The notes under the pieces were generated by a model that ran no database searches, was not told where the DNA came from, and saw only the letters and a list, made by a program, of their open reading frames with translations. From Malania oleifera (Eukaryota > Streptophyta > Magnoliopsida > Santalales > Ximeniaceae), in the NCBI RefSeq assembly GCF_029873635.1, contig NC_080419.1:68750323-68814322 (forward strand): DNA of 64,000 bases. The letters run 5' to 3'. Every line of letters begins with the position of its first letter. The first letter of the stretch is position 1. The position numbers and the translations under genes are program-made. Positions 37,916 through 48,440 of the stretch are shown here, one piece after another.

Positions 37916-38650
37916 GATAGATGCAATACTGATCTGTGATGTGCGATGGAGACCGTTGGAGTTGACAATGTTAGACGTCATCTATCCAATCATCAACAGG
38001 TCATGCGGCCCTCGGGTTGATGATATTGTGAACTACTTTGCCACCAATCAAACACCAATGCAGGATAAGCGATAGTTCTTTTCAGAATTCAAGATCATAT
38101 TTGAGAAGACGATTTTCCCTAACCGAAAAGCTTGGTTTGAGAAATTGGTTGATGCGCGTTGGGCTTACCGAGCTGCAATCAAGAAAATTTCAGGGATGAC
38201 TCCATACAGATTGGTTTACGGTAAGGCATGTTATGTACCTATTAAAATTCAGCATTATGCATTATGGATTATAAAACAGATTGACTTTTTACTTGATAAT
38301 GCCATAGGGTTGAGAAAGTTATAGGTGCGTACACCTACAAAATCTAAGAGGAAAGTCTATGACAAGGACTGCTTAGCGAAGAACCAGATGAAGGTGTTGC
38401 ATAAACTCAAGGATAAACAACCCTTCCCAAATCAGCAAGACCCTCTCTGCAACTCTAGATACCTTTTGTTTCCTTGGAAGCTAAGATCTCGATGTGGCTC
38501 ATATATTGTTGAACATGCTCATTCCCATAACACAGTAGAACTGGTAGATCCAACAAATGATAATAGCGTCATGGTCAAGGAACAGCAGCTCAAGCCTCCC
38601 ACGATCCCATTCGATCCCAATAAAGAGGTCTTGCTTAGGGGAGTCTTCTG
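37916..38650 (+). pseudogene. pol: G2 pol remnants: RT scrap, post-RNase H scrap, integrase C-terminus
   Basis: Read across the solo LTR, the frame gives VRWRPLEL and MLDVIYPI (usual start of RT), then VDDIVNYFATNQTPMQ and FFSEFK (normally after RNase H). It then jumps to IFEKTIFPNRKAW and SGMTPYRLVYGKACYVPI, the integrase C-terminal part, and NSRYLLFPWKLRSR. Two internal deletions are implied, removing the RT/RNase H and the integrase catalytic core. The open part at 38325-38651 covers the last segment. Confidence 0.82.
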
Positions 38651-40341
38651 ACCTTTCTATTTTACTACTTTCTTTTTCATTTTTTTTATTTTTGTTTTAT
38701 TTTTTTTTATTTGCATCTTTCTTTTCTTTTTCTATCGCATTAGTTGGTAGTGATTTTCTATTAGTTTGTTCACCCGTGCACAGTTTTTCTATTTCCCCTA
38801 CGCTTTCACATTGAGGACAATGTTCCACTTTAGTTGGGGGGTGAGTATTTGCATGTGACATTGTGCATGTATACTTGCTGGGTTTTATATATTAATTTAA
38901 AAAAATAAAATACAAAAAAAAGTTTAAAAAAAAAAAAAGAAAGAAAGAGCCTTGAGGATAAACGATTATGTCATGATTAACACTAACTTATACCCTTCAC
39001 ATACTTGCATATAACCTAAGAATTACACTCTTAAGTAATTTATGTGTAGTGTCTCTTTATATGACTTTGTAACTCCATGAAGAATTGATTGGTAGTACAC
39101 TCGTATTAATCTGGCTATCTAATTTCTTGTGTTTACAGGGCATCTCATGAGGCTAAATAGACACATTCACGGGATTCGTTGCACTTAGGTTTCCTTATGA
39201 GCACTGAAAGAATACTCGTGGCAACTATGACAACTTGTGAGATATTCTTGAACTATTTATCATCATTTTGAGTGTTAATATCAAATCAGAGTTCACGAAA
39301 CTTAGTTCTCTTTTCTTCTGGACGATTCTTTGTACAGTAGTCTTTGTTTTTTATTTGCTAGCCTAGAGGTGACATCTAGTGGGGAGATAGAAACCTACGT
39401 TTTGTAGCCTACTCAAGATGTGAAGGCTGAGCGACCCCTAGAAATAGACTTAGTTCATGGACCACTATTCGAGCTTAATTCCCATTGATGATATGAAGAC
39501 AACAAAAGAAGTGTAATGATTGTCCTAATTGACCAAGAAAAGATGAAAAATGAAGAATGAGCGGAAGAAAGAATAAGAAATAGAAATGTACATGAAATCA
39601 AATGCTAATTCCTGCTCCACAAAAATTCCACAAAAAAGTTAAGGACACGACACATGTACTCCACATATGAAGATTCTTCAACCAGTTAATGCCTCAGATG
39701 TATTCACGTCAAGTTTGTGAATAAGTTAATCTAGGGTGGTCTTGGTTGGATATGGCGAGTAGTGAGAAGATGCTAAGGTGAAGGACCTGACACCTCATAG
39801 ATAGGCTAGATCCTTCTTAAACTAGTCCACTTCATATACTTAGCTTTTATTCCTTTCAATATATGGGATGTTTAATCGCAACACTCCTCCTCACATATGA
39901 CGAGTGAACCCATTCTTTTTTAGTGTCCTTGAGGGTATACCAGTTAGGCCGAGTCAAAACGACCGTTCTATAGGTGTCCACTGGTATCCTAGATGTAATA
40001 AGTCACACACATCACACACACCTCAAGAGTTTACTTGTTTATACTTGAACTTATATGACCACATTAACACTGAATTATACCACTAGTTAACTTCATGTGA
40101 GTATACTATTCTTAATTGCTATATAAAAGATGAAATTTGTATGAGTGACGTGCTTCGGAGTTGTGTGCATTGAATATGAACAAGCTTGTGTGAAATTCAG
40201 TTATATTCATGTATGTGAAATGGTATGGTTGTGTTGCATGGGCATTAATTACATGTTTTCTGGAGTTAGTAATTGTGGATACCTTCCTGAAATTCATTCA
40301 TGTTATTTTCTAGATACTAGCAAAACGTTAGTTGGGGGGTG
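38651..40341 (+). other. G2 3' non-coding region and polypurine tract
   Basis: This 1.7-kb stretch has no recognised domain. An Athila-type post-pol motif, TTTAGTTGGGGGGTGAG, occurs near 38830. The polypurine tract proper (GTTGGGGGGTG) lies at 40331-40341, directly before the LTR. Long 3' non-coding regions, sometimes with env-like ORFs, are usual in the Athila group, but no env-like frame was seen. Confidence 0.7.
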
Positions 40342-41340
40342 TGATTACACGTTTAAACTGCATAATTAGGCATTTTAATTCGTGCATTAGGACTTATATT
40401 TTTAATTAAATGCCTAATTACTCTCAATATTTTAACAAGGTGTCCTATTTATAATATTTGGGTTTTATTGAGCGATTTATGAATTTTTGGCATTTTTTAT
40501 CGCAAAAAAATTATCAGGAGCTAAAATCGGCATCTGTTCGTAATTCGTGCATAACATTTTCATCCAAACTTCGATCGAGACGATTCAAAATTTTGGAGAC
40601 ATATGAGGAGATTATCTACAACTTTCATGTTTTGAGTTTTGAGAGAAATGGGCTCCAGAAGGGTCAAAATTGGCCTCGTTCTCAGAAGAAAAACAAATGA
40701 GAAAAAAAATAAAAAATAAATAAAAAGACTTGATGTGACCCGGCCAGGCAGCCGGGTCGGGTCTCGTGGATGGGCAAAGGGTTTTCTTTCTTTTTTCTAT
40801 AAATTCTTCTTTTCACTCTTCCCTGGCAAGTCTCCACACCCTCCCTTGCTCACTCTCCCTAACTCGTCCCTTCTTCCTCCTTCTCTAAGCCCCCGCACAA
40901 CACCCCAACTCCTTGCCTCTCCTTCCCTTTCCTCTCGACTTCTCTCCCTCAATATCCTTCTCTCCCTTCTCTCTACTATCCTTCCCCTCTGCTGCTCCTC
41001 CCTTTCCTGCAACACTCAACCATACCCATGCCCCTCTACTTCTCCTTCCCTCACCCTGCTGCCTGCTGCAAGTGCCCCAGCCAAAAGCTGCTGCTAGCCA
41101 CAACCCCTGCTGCAGCCACACCGAAGCCAACCCGAGAGGCCACTCCTCTCTGTTCCAACTATCACAACACTGCCAGAGTCCCCTGCTGCCTACAACAATC
41201 ACAACATAGACGGCTGCAACCCTCTAGTTGCCACTCAAGCCTACTTCCAGCCACCCTCCAGCCGAACTTCTAGCTGCTGCGGCTACCAAGAGCCCGAGAG
41301 CCCTTCCTCCAGATGTCCTCCAACACCAGGCCACAACCAC

Positions 41341-41390
<50 letters not shown>

Positions 41391-42236
41391 TCTCTTTTTT
41401 TTTATTATTAGTTGAATATTATTAATTTTTTTTATTAAAGTTGAATTGAATTTTTAGATGTTGAATATTGTTTAAGGTATTTTATTATTATTAAAGTTAT
41501 TTAGTTATCTATTTTCTCTCCATTACGTTTAGCGGTAGATTTAATTAGCAAGTTGAGTTGTTTAATTAATTTAGTAAGGTTCGGTTTGGTTCTAAAGAAA
41601 AAAAAGAATAAAATACAAAAAGAAAAAAAGTTATTTTTAGAAAATTAAATTAGTTGTCTTGTTAAAATTTAGTATTTTATTGAAGCTCAATTAGTTTAGG
41701 GTTAGCCTTATTAAAGTTTTCATTTTTATCATGTTCAGTTATCGTTTGAGTTGTTTAAGCCTTAAATTTTTGTTGAGTTCATGTTTGCGTTTAAGTTTGG
41801 GCTTGATTTTTAGTTCTTGATTTTGTTAAAGGTTCGATTTTTATCATGCACGTTTGTGTTTGTGTGAGTTCATTATTGCGTGTTTTAATTACGTGTTAAA
41901 GTTACCGTCTTTAGTTTCTATTCCGAAGGTTAACGCGTGTTTTGATGTCTGTCTAATTAGACATAGGATTTTCGTTCTTATTATTTAATTCGGTGCATGC
42001 TAGGATTAGGGTTTACATTGTGTGTTCGTTTAATTTGTGAAAATAAATCTCAAACAATCTTGAAAATCCCAAATCTGAACTGAGTTCAATAACTTTTTAA
42101 TTTCGATTGGAAAAATGTAAAATTTGAGATTAAACCACATTCCCTGAGGAGAGATCTAGCTTTTGGGCTGAATATTACACGACAAGACTCCTATACTTGG
42201 AATAGCTTCCGAACTGCTCATTTTTCAAGTGAGTCA
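40342..42236 (+). repeat. G2 3' LTR (1895 bp)
   Basis: Starts TGATTACACG and ends CAAGTGAGTCA. Homologous over its length to 30929-32904. The TATA box is at 40798-40803. The (CT)n run at 41343-41377 is 35 bp. The open frames within 40735-41425 are low-complexity shadows. Confidence 0.93.
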
Positions 42237-43019
42237 AAAGGGTAATTCAAACACATTCAAATTTTTTTTCCATCTAACCAGGAAAGACAGCAGAAGCTTA
42301 CTTCTATCACAAGAAAGGAATTTGGTCAAAATTTAAGGAAGGATCTTAATAGGCCTAGACTAGTGATCCCTCATATCCACTACAAATTTCCAAAGTTCTT
42401 ATGTATAAATCAACACAGATTGGAGACAATATGAGAAGAAGAAATCGAGTTAGCAGAATTGTTCTAGGATTAACTATACTTCAACATGGTTAATAAAGAG
42501 AAGCATTAACTGGATGCTCCAGAATTTGCATTAGAGTTGCTTGATAGTTGGACTGTTGAGGTCTTGAGCATGTACGTATAATTTTTCGAACAAAATTTGT
42601 CTCTGATTTGACCTGTGGCCAAGGATAGATAAACTTATTAACAAACTTATCTTTTTTTAATTTTCCTTTAGTAGTTCATTTCATCCTTATAGTAAGCCCA
42701 CCTTGAGCCTAGAAAATGTAGTTGATTGTATAAAAAAAAAAAAAAAAACTTTGCTAAATCTTAGTGAATGAGAGGAGAGGAGGATTTAGAACATTTTGGA
42801 GGGCTTTTAGGAATGATGGAGGAGGAGAAGAAATAGATCAAGCTATATTCAGATGAATAGAAGTGGAAAACATAGGAATAGAAGGGCCTTCGTAGAAACT
42901 ACAAATTGGAATTTCGATGAGCCCACAAATCAAACAAAAAGTGGTGGACTTCATGAGTATAAGGATAAAATTGTATGGTCTTCACCAAGACATGCTTGGA
43001 TTGGATTTTGATATGGTGA
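42237..43019 (+). pseudogene. G1 linker from protease to reverse transcriptase
   Basis: G1 sequence resumes after the AAAGG duplication. It contains a poly-A run (about 42734-42750) and weak pre-RT similarity (KVVDFMSIRIKLYGLHQDML near 42940). It is heavily decayed. Confidence 0.65.
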
Positions 43020-43800
43020 CTCATTAATTACTGTTGGGGCCAAACTGCAAGTTAGTGAAAAAAAACTCAAAAGAATGCATCCAGAATGTCAAGTGAAAAT
43101 TAAAGAAGAGGTCAAGAAATAGTTTGGCATAAGTTTCCTAGAGGTATGAAATTATCCAAAATGGGTAGCATACATCGTTTCAGTTCCCAAAAAGGATGGA
43201 AAAGATAGGATGTGTGTTGATTATCGAGATATGAACAAGGCTTGCCCAAAGGATGATTTTATATTATCCCATGTTGACATGTTGGTAAAGAACACAGGTG
43301 GACACAATTTTTTATCATTCACAGATGGTTTCTCTGAATGCAACCAAATCAAGATGGTATAGGATAAAGTAAAAACCACACTAATCACTCAATAGGGCAC
43401 ATTTTGTTACAAAGTGATGCCCTTTGGGTTAAATAATGCTAGTGTTGTATATTAGAGAACCATGGTCATAATATTCTATGACATTATGCATAAGGAAGTT
43501 GAAGTGTATTTGGATGACATGATTGCGACATCAAAAATAGATAAAGAACATCCACAAGTGCCGAAGAATATATTTAAAAGATTAAGGAAATATAAGTTGA
43601 GGTTAAATCCAACTAAATGCACTTTCGGAACAACTTATGGCAAGTTGTGGGATTCCTAGTAAGTCAAAAAGGAATTGAGGTTGACCCAGCTTAAATATCA
43701 GCAATGGAGAAGTTGAAACCTTCTTCCATAGGAGAACAATTGTGAGGATTCTTAGGGAAATTGAACCATATAGCTTTGATTCATAGCACAATTAATTGCT
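43020..43800 (+). pseudogene. G1 reverse transcriptase
   Basis: The segments read RMHPECQVKIKEEVKK, VPKKDGKDRMCVDYRDMNKA, FTDGFSECNQIKM, VMPFGLNNASVVY and the catalytic VYLDDMIA, with LRLNPTKCTFG after it. These are diagnostic of a Gypsy RT. The two aspartates of the active site are retained, but stops and shifts break the frame in many places. Confidence 0.9.
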
Positions 43801-44740
43801 ACTTGTGAACCGATCTCCAAACTCTTAAAGAAAGATAATCCTTGTATTTGGAATGAAGAGTGCCAACAAAATTTTGACATAATCAAATAATATATAAAGA
43901 ATCCACCAGTGTTGATGCCATCAATATCTCAAAAGCCATTGATCCTCTATCTAATAGTATTAGAGGAATTTTTGGGTTGCATGCTATGTTAGAATGATGA
44001 AACAGAGAAGAAAGAAATAGCTTTCTACTACCTTTGTAAGAAATTCAATCAATGTGAGTTAAGGTATCCAACAGTGGAGAAAACATGTTGTTTTTTAGCC
44101 TGGGCTATGCAGAGGTTAAGACAATACATGTTATATCACACGACTCACTTGATTTCTTAGATGGATCCATTGAAGTATATCTTTGAAAAACTAACACTGT
44201 TAGGAAGAATAGCTTAGTAGAGCATGTTTCTATCAGAATATGACCTTGTCTACAAGTATACTAAGGTAATCAAGGGGAAAGTGGTAGCTAATCACTTGGC
44301 TAATCATCCAATAGAATAAGAGGGAACATTAAGTCTAAACTTTTTGGATGAAGATGTCTTAGCAGTGGAAGAATATGAAGATAAATGTACTTTCATGGAG
44401 CAACAAATACATATGGATAGAGAGTAGGGGCAGTTTAGTATCACCCTAACGAGAGCAGCTTCCTATTGCAATAAAGTTAACCTTTCCTCATGTCAACAAT
44501 GTTACCGAATACGAAGTTTGCATGGAGGTATATGAAGATTCCGCTCTTACAATATGTCAAGTTGTGGGAAAATGGAAAACCAAAGATCAAAATTTGATAC
44601 CTTATCGGCAATATATGGAGAAACTTGTACAACATATCCTTGGAATACTTACCAAGGTCAGAAAACAATTTCGCTAATACTTTGTAAACTTTGGTTTTTT
44701 TTATAAAGACTACAGTTGAAGAATTAATTCAACCATTGAG
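43801..44740 (+). pseudogene. G1 RNase H regions
   Basis: The RT-linked RNase H part is seen in KKDNPCIWNEECQQNFDIIK, LRYPTVEKTCCFLAWAMQRL and LSEYDLVYKYTKVIKGK (43830-44330). A second RNase H-like part follows at about 44440-44700 (IKLTFPHVNNVTEYEVCM, EDSALTICQVVGKWKTKDQN). Two RNase H-like domains are consistent with the Tat group. It is riddled with stops. Confidence 0.78.
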
Positions 44741-44810
44741 TGTGGATGTACAAAGTGATCCCACTAATTGCATGGTCGTTGAACAGATAGATAAAAGACC
44801 ATGGTACTAC

Positions 44811-44890
44811 AATATTAAACAATATCTACAAACTCAGTAACATGTGATCCAATATTAAACAATATCTACAAACTCAGTAACATGTGACCC
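44811..44890. repeat. 40-bp tandem duplication within G1 pol
   Basis: Two adjacent 40-bp copies beginning AATATTAAACAATATCTACA at 44811 and 44851. They are identical or nearly so, so the duplication is much younger than the element. It adds a frameshift between RNase H and integrase. Confidence 0.95.
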
Positions 44891-45248
44891 ATGCATTTGG
44901 AAATTACGGTTAGACAATTTGAAGGCTATCAATGGGATACTACCTCGGTGGAGATACTATGACAAGAGAGGGACATATATGGTATTGTTGAGATGTGTGG
45001 ATGCAACAAAAGTTGCTTAGATTAAGAAAGAAGCGCATGGAGGGTTATTTTCAACACACCCACATGGGTACATACTAGCAAAAAGAATCCTAAGAGCTAG
45101 TTATTATTGGACTACAATGGAAACATATTGCATAGATTTTGTTGGAAGGTGTTATAACTATTAAATATATACAGGTAAGTTGAAGGAACCACCTATTCCA
45201 TTACACTCGCTGGTAGCTCCTTAGCCATTCTCAATGTGGGGCATGATG
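44891..45248 (+). pseudogene. G1 integrase, N-terminal zinc-binding part
   Basis: RWRYYDKRGTYMVLLRCVD, EAHGGLFSTHPHG and AKRILRASYYWTTMETYC carry the usual H-H-C-C zinc-finger spacing. The integrase core should begin next, but a solo LTR is inserted exactly there. A single-base loss at about 45244 also shifts the frame. Confidence 0.85.
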
Positions 45249-46330
45249 TGCAATGCCCCAAAAAATAATGGTTTTTAAATAATAAAGAGGAAGGGAAATG
45301 GAAACAGAAATAGAAGGTGGCAATAGGCTTCATCGACGAGCACATAAGGGGACCTTGTCAACAAAGTCACGCCTCGTCGACAAGAAGATACCGAGAGAGG
45401 TTTTTGGGTGGTCAGAAATTCGTCGACGAGGGAGGAAGTTTGTCGATGAAATTATTTAAGGACTCGTCGACGAGGTGACATGTCTCGTCGACGAATTTGG
45501 CCCTATAAATAGTGAAAACTCGGATTTTTATCAAATTCTCAGCGCAAATTACCCCTTTCTCTCTCTAAAAAAAATGCCTCTCCCTCATTCTCTCTTCGTT
45601 TCTGGCCCTATTTCTCGCCAGATTGAAGATATGAGGCCACCGCGATGCTCCTGATGAAGTTCTCTGCAAGTCTACTGGAACTTATCGTGGGAGAAGTTGG
45701 TTTGGAATTCGTCCCAAATCCAAGGTAAGGCATTTTATTCAAATTATACCTTCCTCGTAGTTATAAGAAATGTTGTAGGTAAGAAAATACTAATATTTTG
45801 TTTTGGGAGATGCCGTTTTTAGGGTGTTGAGTGGAGAACCCTGCGAGTGTAGGGCCAAAATTCAACAGGGGGCTTTTTAGATTTAAAGTAAGGGAAATAT
45901 GTTATGCTAGGAGTTTTAAGTATGTTAACAAAGATTTCATAGATACATATATACCACTTTATTATACAGTTTTTACAGAACAAGAGTTTTAATGTTTGTG
46001 TGGCCTGAGTAGATATTTACCTGATGTAGAATTTATACAGTGTTTCAGTATATCATGTTATATAGTATATATATACAGATATTCACAGATATTTAACAGA
46101 TAGATTTATACAGATTTTATTCAGTTCAATATATTATAGTATTTACAGAATGCCATGTTTTCCTAAATGTCATAACACAAAGTTTATACAGACAGATTAT
46201 ACAGACAGTTTATAAAGACAGATTATACAGTTATAGCATCAAGAAGCTACAGTTACTCAGAAATTACATTATATATAGTATAGAATTATAGCGTTATGGT
46301 TATTTTGGAAACATGATGAAAACAGCAAAG

Positions 46331-46361
<31 letters not shown>

Positions 46362-47219
46362 TAAATGTACTTATATAGTATCAGATCACTGTGAAAATAT
46401 TACAGACAGACACAGTTTACAGAACACGGTACCATTACTATATATAGATAGAGTGCAACCACATATCTCATATAGTGTGTAGGTACCGTCAACTATGCTC
46501 GGAGAGTATGCAGCTCCCCAGTTCACTGGGTTGAGGGGACCAGTTTGACGAGGTAGCAGCCAGTACCGCGCCTAGGAGAGTATGCAGTTTGGCCGGGCTG
46601 AGGTAGTGTAGAGTATAGTGACTTTCCTGGAGGGCCGACCAGGTTAAGTCCCGCCTACGGGCCGCACAACCTTATCATGAGGGGTCAAATCATGACATAC
46701 AGAGTCCCAGGGAAAAAGTACAGTTATTTATATGTATATGTATACAATTTTACAGCTTTTGTCATATATAGTATGATATAGCAATATGAATGATAGAAAG
46801 TTCAGATGATACAAATGTTTTAAGCTACTATTCATGTGTTTTACAGATTTGCCAGATTATGCAGTTTTATATATTAATGTTATAGTTTTATGACTCGGTC
46901 GCCACACACTAGTAATAGCATATTTCCACTTACTGAGCGTCGTCTCACCCTATTACTTTACCATTTTTCAGGTGAGCCAACTAGGCGAGCTGAGCAGGCT
47001 CGCGGATAGGGTGACTACTTTGTTGCCCTGGTTGTAGGGTAAGTTTTGCATAGAGATGTATTTTTGGGGTAGATGATATTGAAGGAAAATGGTTTATGGC
47101 TATAGTTTGTATGTACAGATTTCTGGTATTGTATAGTATATGTGGTTGTATGACTTATGTCTCCGCTGCTTAGGTATGGTTATATATATATATAATGGAG
47201 AAATTTTTAGGGTGTTACA
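45249..47219 (+). repeat. Gypsy-type solo LTR inside G1 integrase (1971 bp)
   Basis: Starts TGCAATGCCCC and ends GGGTGTTACA, which are imperfect inverted complements. TGATG stands exactly on both sides (45244-45248 and 47220-47224). It holds TCGTCGACGAG-type palindromes (45330-45500), followed by a TATA box (TATAAATAG, 45504-45512), then long purine/pyrimidine-poor sequence with a (TA)n run near 46330. It looks like a Gypsy LTR by its ends, but the family cannot be named from the sequence alone. Confidence 0.9.
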
Positions 47220-47735
47220 TGATGTAATTGGACCAATTCCACCTAAAGCATCTAATGACCATTGATCCATTATTATGGTCATTGATTACTTCACTAAATG
47301 GGTTGAGGTTGTATTTTATGCAAGCATAATAAGAAAGGTGGTAGTCAAATTCACCAAAAAGGAATTAATTTACAGATATGACCTTCTAAAACATATTGTC
47401 TCAGACAATGCCAAGAATCTAAACAAAAAGATGATGAAGGAGGTATGCAATTAATTTAAGATCCAGTATCAAAATTCATCCTTTTACTATTTGAAGATGA
47501 GTGGACTTGTTGAAGCTACAAACAAGAATGTAAAGAATATTTTGGACAAGATGACAGTTACCATCAAGGATTGACATGAGATGTTACCATTTGAATTACA
47601 TGCCTATTGTATAGCTATCAAGACTTCAACAGCGCCAACTCCATATTCATGAGTGTATGGAATGGATGTGGTAGTTCCAATAGAGGTGGAGATACCCTAT
47701 TTTAGAGTACTCATGGAATGCAAATTGACTGATTG
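47220..47735 (+). pseudogene. G1 integrase catalytic core
   Basis: After the TGATG duplication the integrase resumes with DVIGPIPPKASNDH, MVIDYFTKWVEVV and ASIIRKVVVKF. IVSDNAKNLNKKMMKEVC carries the second catalytic aspartate, and MSGLVEATNKN the region of the catalytic glutamate. The last recognised segment is YGMDVVVPIEVEIPYFRVL. It is stop-ridden. No G1 3' LTR was identified after it. Confidence 0.82.
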
Positions 47736-48440
47736 TTGGATATGCATGATTTCATTATGGACCTACTATCCAATCAAGAGGTTATATGTGTTTTGACTTG
47801 TATAATGTTAGTCAGATATGAATCTTTGCACAATTGGATATGCATGATCTTATTTTGGACCATTATGTTGGATGGTGCTTGCTTACATTCCATATTCTTT
47901 ATTGTGGCCATATGCTATGTATTTTGGTTCGAAAAATTTATTTTTGTTTTCTTTATAAAATTTTAGCTATGTAGTCCAAGTGGGAGATGTTAGAATTTTT
48001 TTTTTCAACTTACATAGGTGTTTTTTATAAAATCCAAATTAAATGAATATTGAACATTTTGAGATCATGGATAGGCCTTATGGTAAGTAATCTGGTATAT
48101 AGTTATGGGTCTAAAGCACGAATCCATGGGATTTTGTATATGTGAGGCTTGTTTGCACAAGGAGCCTGTGATGGGTAAGGTTTCTTTATGTTAATATATA
48201 AACAACAAGGACAGGTTGTGCCCTCACCCCAATTTTTAATGTGGTTCCTGATCAAGTCACATTTATAGGAAGGGAAAAGAGTAGTAAATTCTCCTCAAAC
48301 ACTATAGAACTTTTTCCACACCTTCAATGATGAAATCCATGGTGTAAGGTACATATTCTAAAAACTTATATATTTCATGTACATATGTCTGTGACAGATT
48401 TGAATGATCATTTTAATGTTCTGAAAACTGTTGTTGTGTG
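47736..48440 (+). mobile_element. Possible Copia 3' end: polypurine tract and LTR start
   Basis: GTCCAAGTGGGAGATGTTAG at 47974-47993 resembles the polypurine-tract/LTR junction of many plant Copia elements, with the LTR starting TGTTAGAA at 47988. TTGGATATGCATGATYTYAT occurs twice upstream (47735 and 47835). A TATA-like ATATATAAAC lies near 48196, and a pyrimidine-rich region follows. The right end of the LTR, its partner and its target duplication were not found. Confidence 0.45.

Larger units (their letters stand above)
30929..42236 (+). mobile_element. G2: Athila-like Ty3/Gypsy element, internally deleted
   Basis: It has LTRs at 30929-32904 and 40342-42236 and an exact 5-bp duplication, AAAGG, at 30924-30928 and 42237-42241. 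After the 5' LTR is a primer site like TGGTGCCGTTGCTAGGGA (32911). The internal order is gag, protease, a scrap of RT, a scrap after RNase H, the integrase C-terminus, a long 3' non-coding region and a polypurine tract. RT, RNase H and the integrase core are missing, so it is a non-autonomous derivative. A solo LTR (35706-37915) is inserted inside. The primer site and gag type match the Athila/Tat group. Confidence 0.93.
15330..47735 (+). mobile_element. G1: ancient Ty3/Gypsy element (Tat/Ogre-like) opened by nested insertions
   Basis: The Gypsy parts, read in order on the plus strand, are: DUF7745-like ORF (15340-16250), gag N-half (16400-16861), gag C-half (28832-29700), protease (30340-30800), RT (43020-43700), RNase H regions (43800-44730), integrase zinc-binding part (44890-45248) and integrase core (47220-47735). 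The intervening DNA belongs to three later insertions, each flanked by an exact short duplication of G1 sequence. An extra ORF before gag is typical of Tat/Ogre-type plant Gypsy elements. Neither LTR was recognised. Dense stops mark this as the oldest layer. Confidence 0.85.

Noticed and set aside
35706..37920. Solo LTR in G2 first read as starting at 35729, with no target duplication, suggesting recombination between two insertions.
   Set aside because: The true start is TGTTGACC at 35706. With that boundary GATAG flanks both sides exactly, so a simple insertion followed by LTR recombination explains it.
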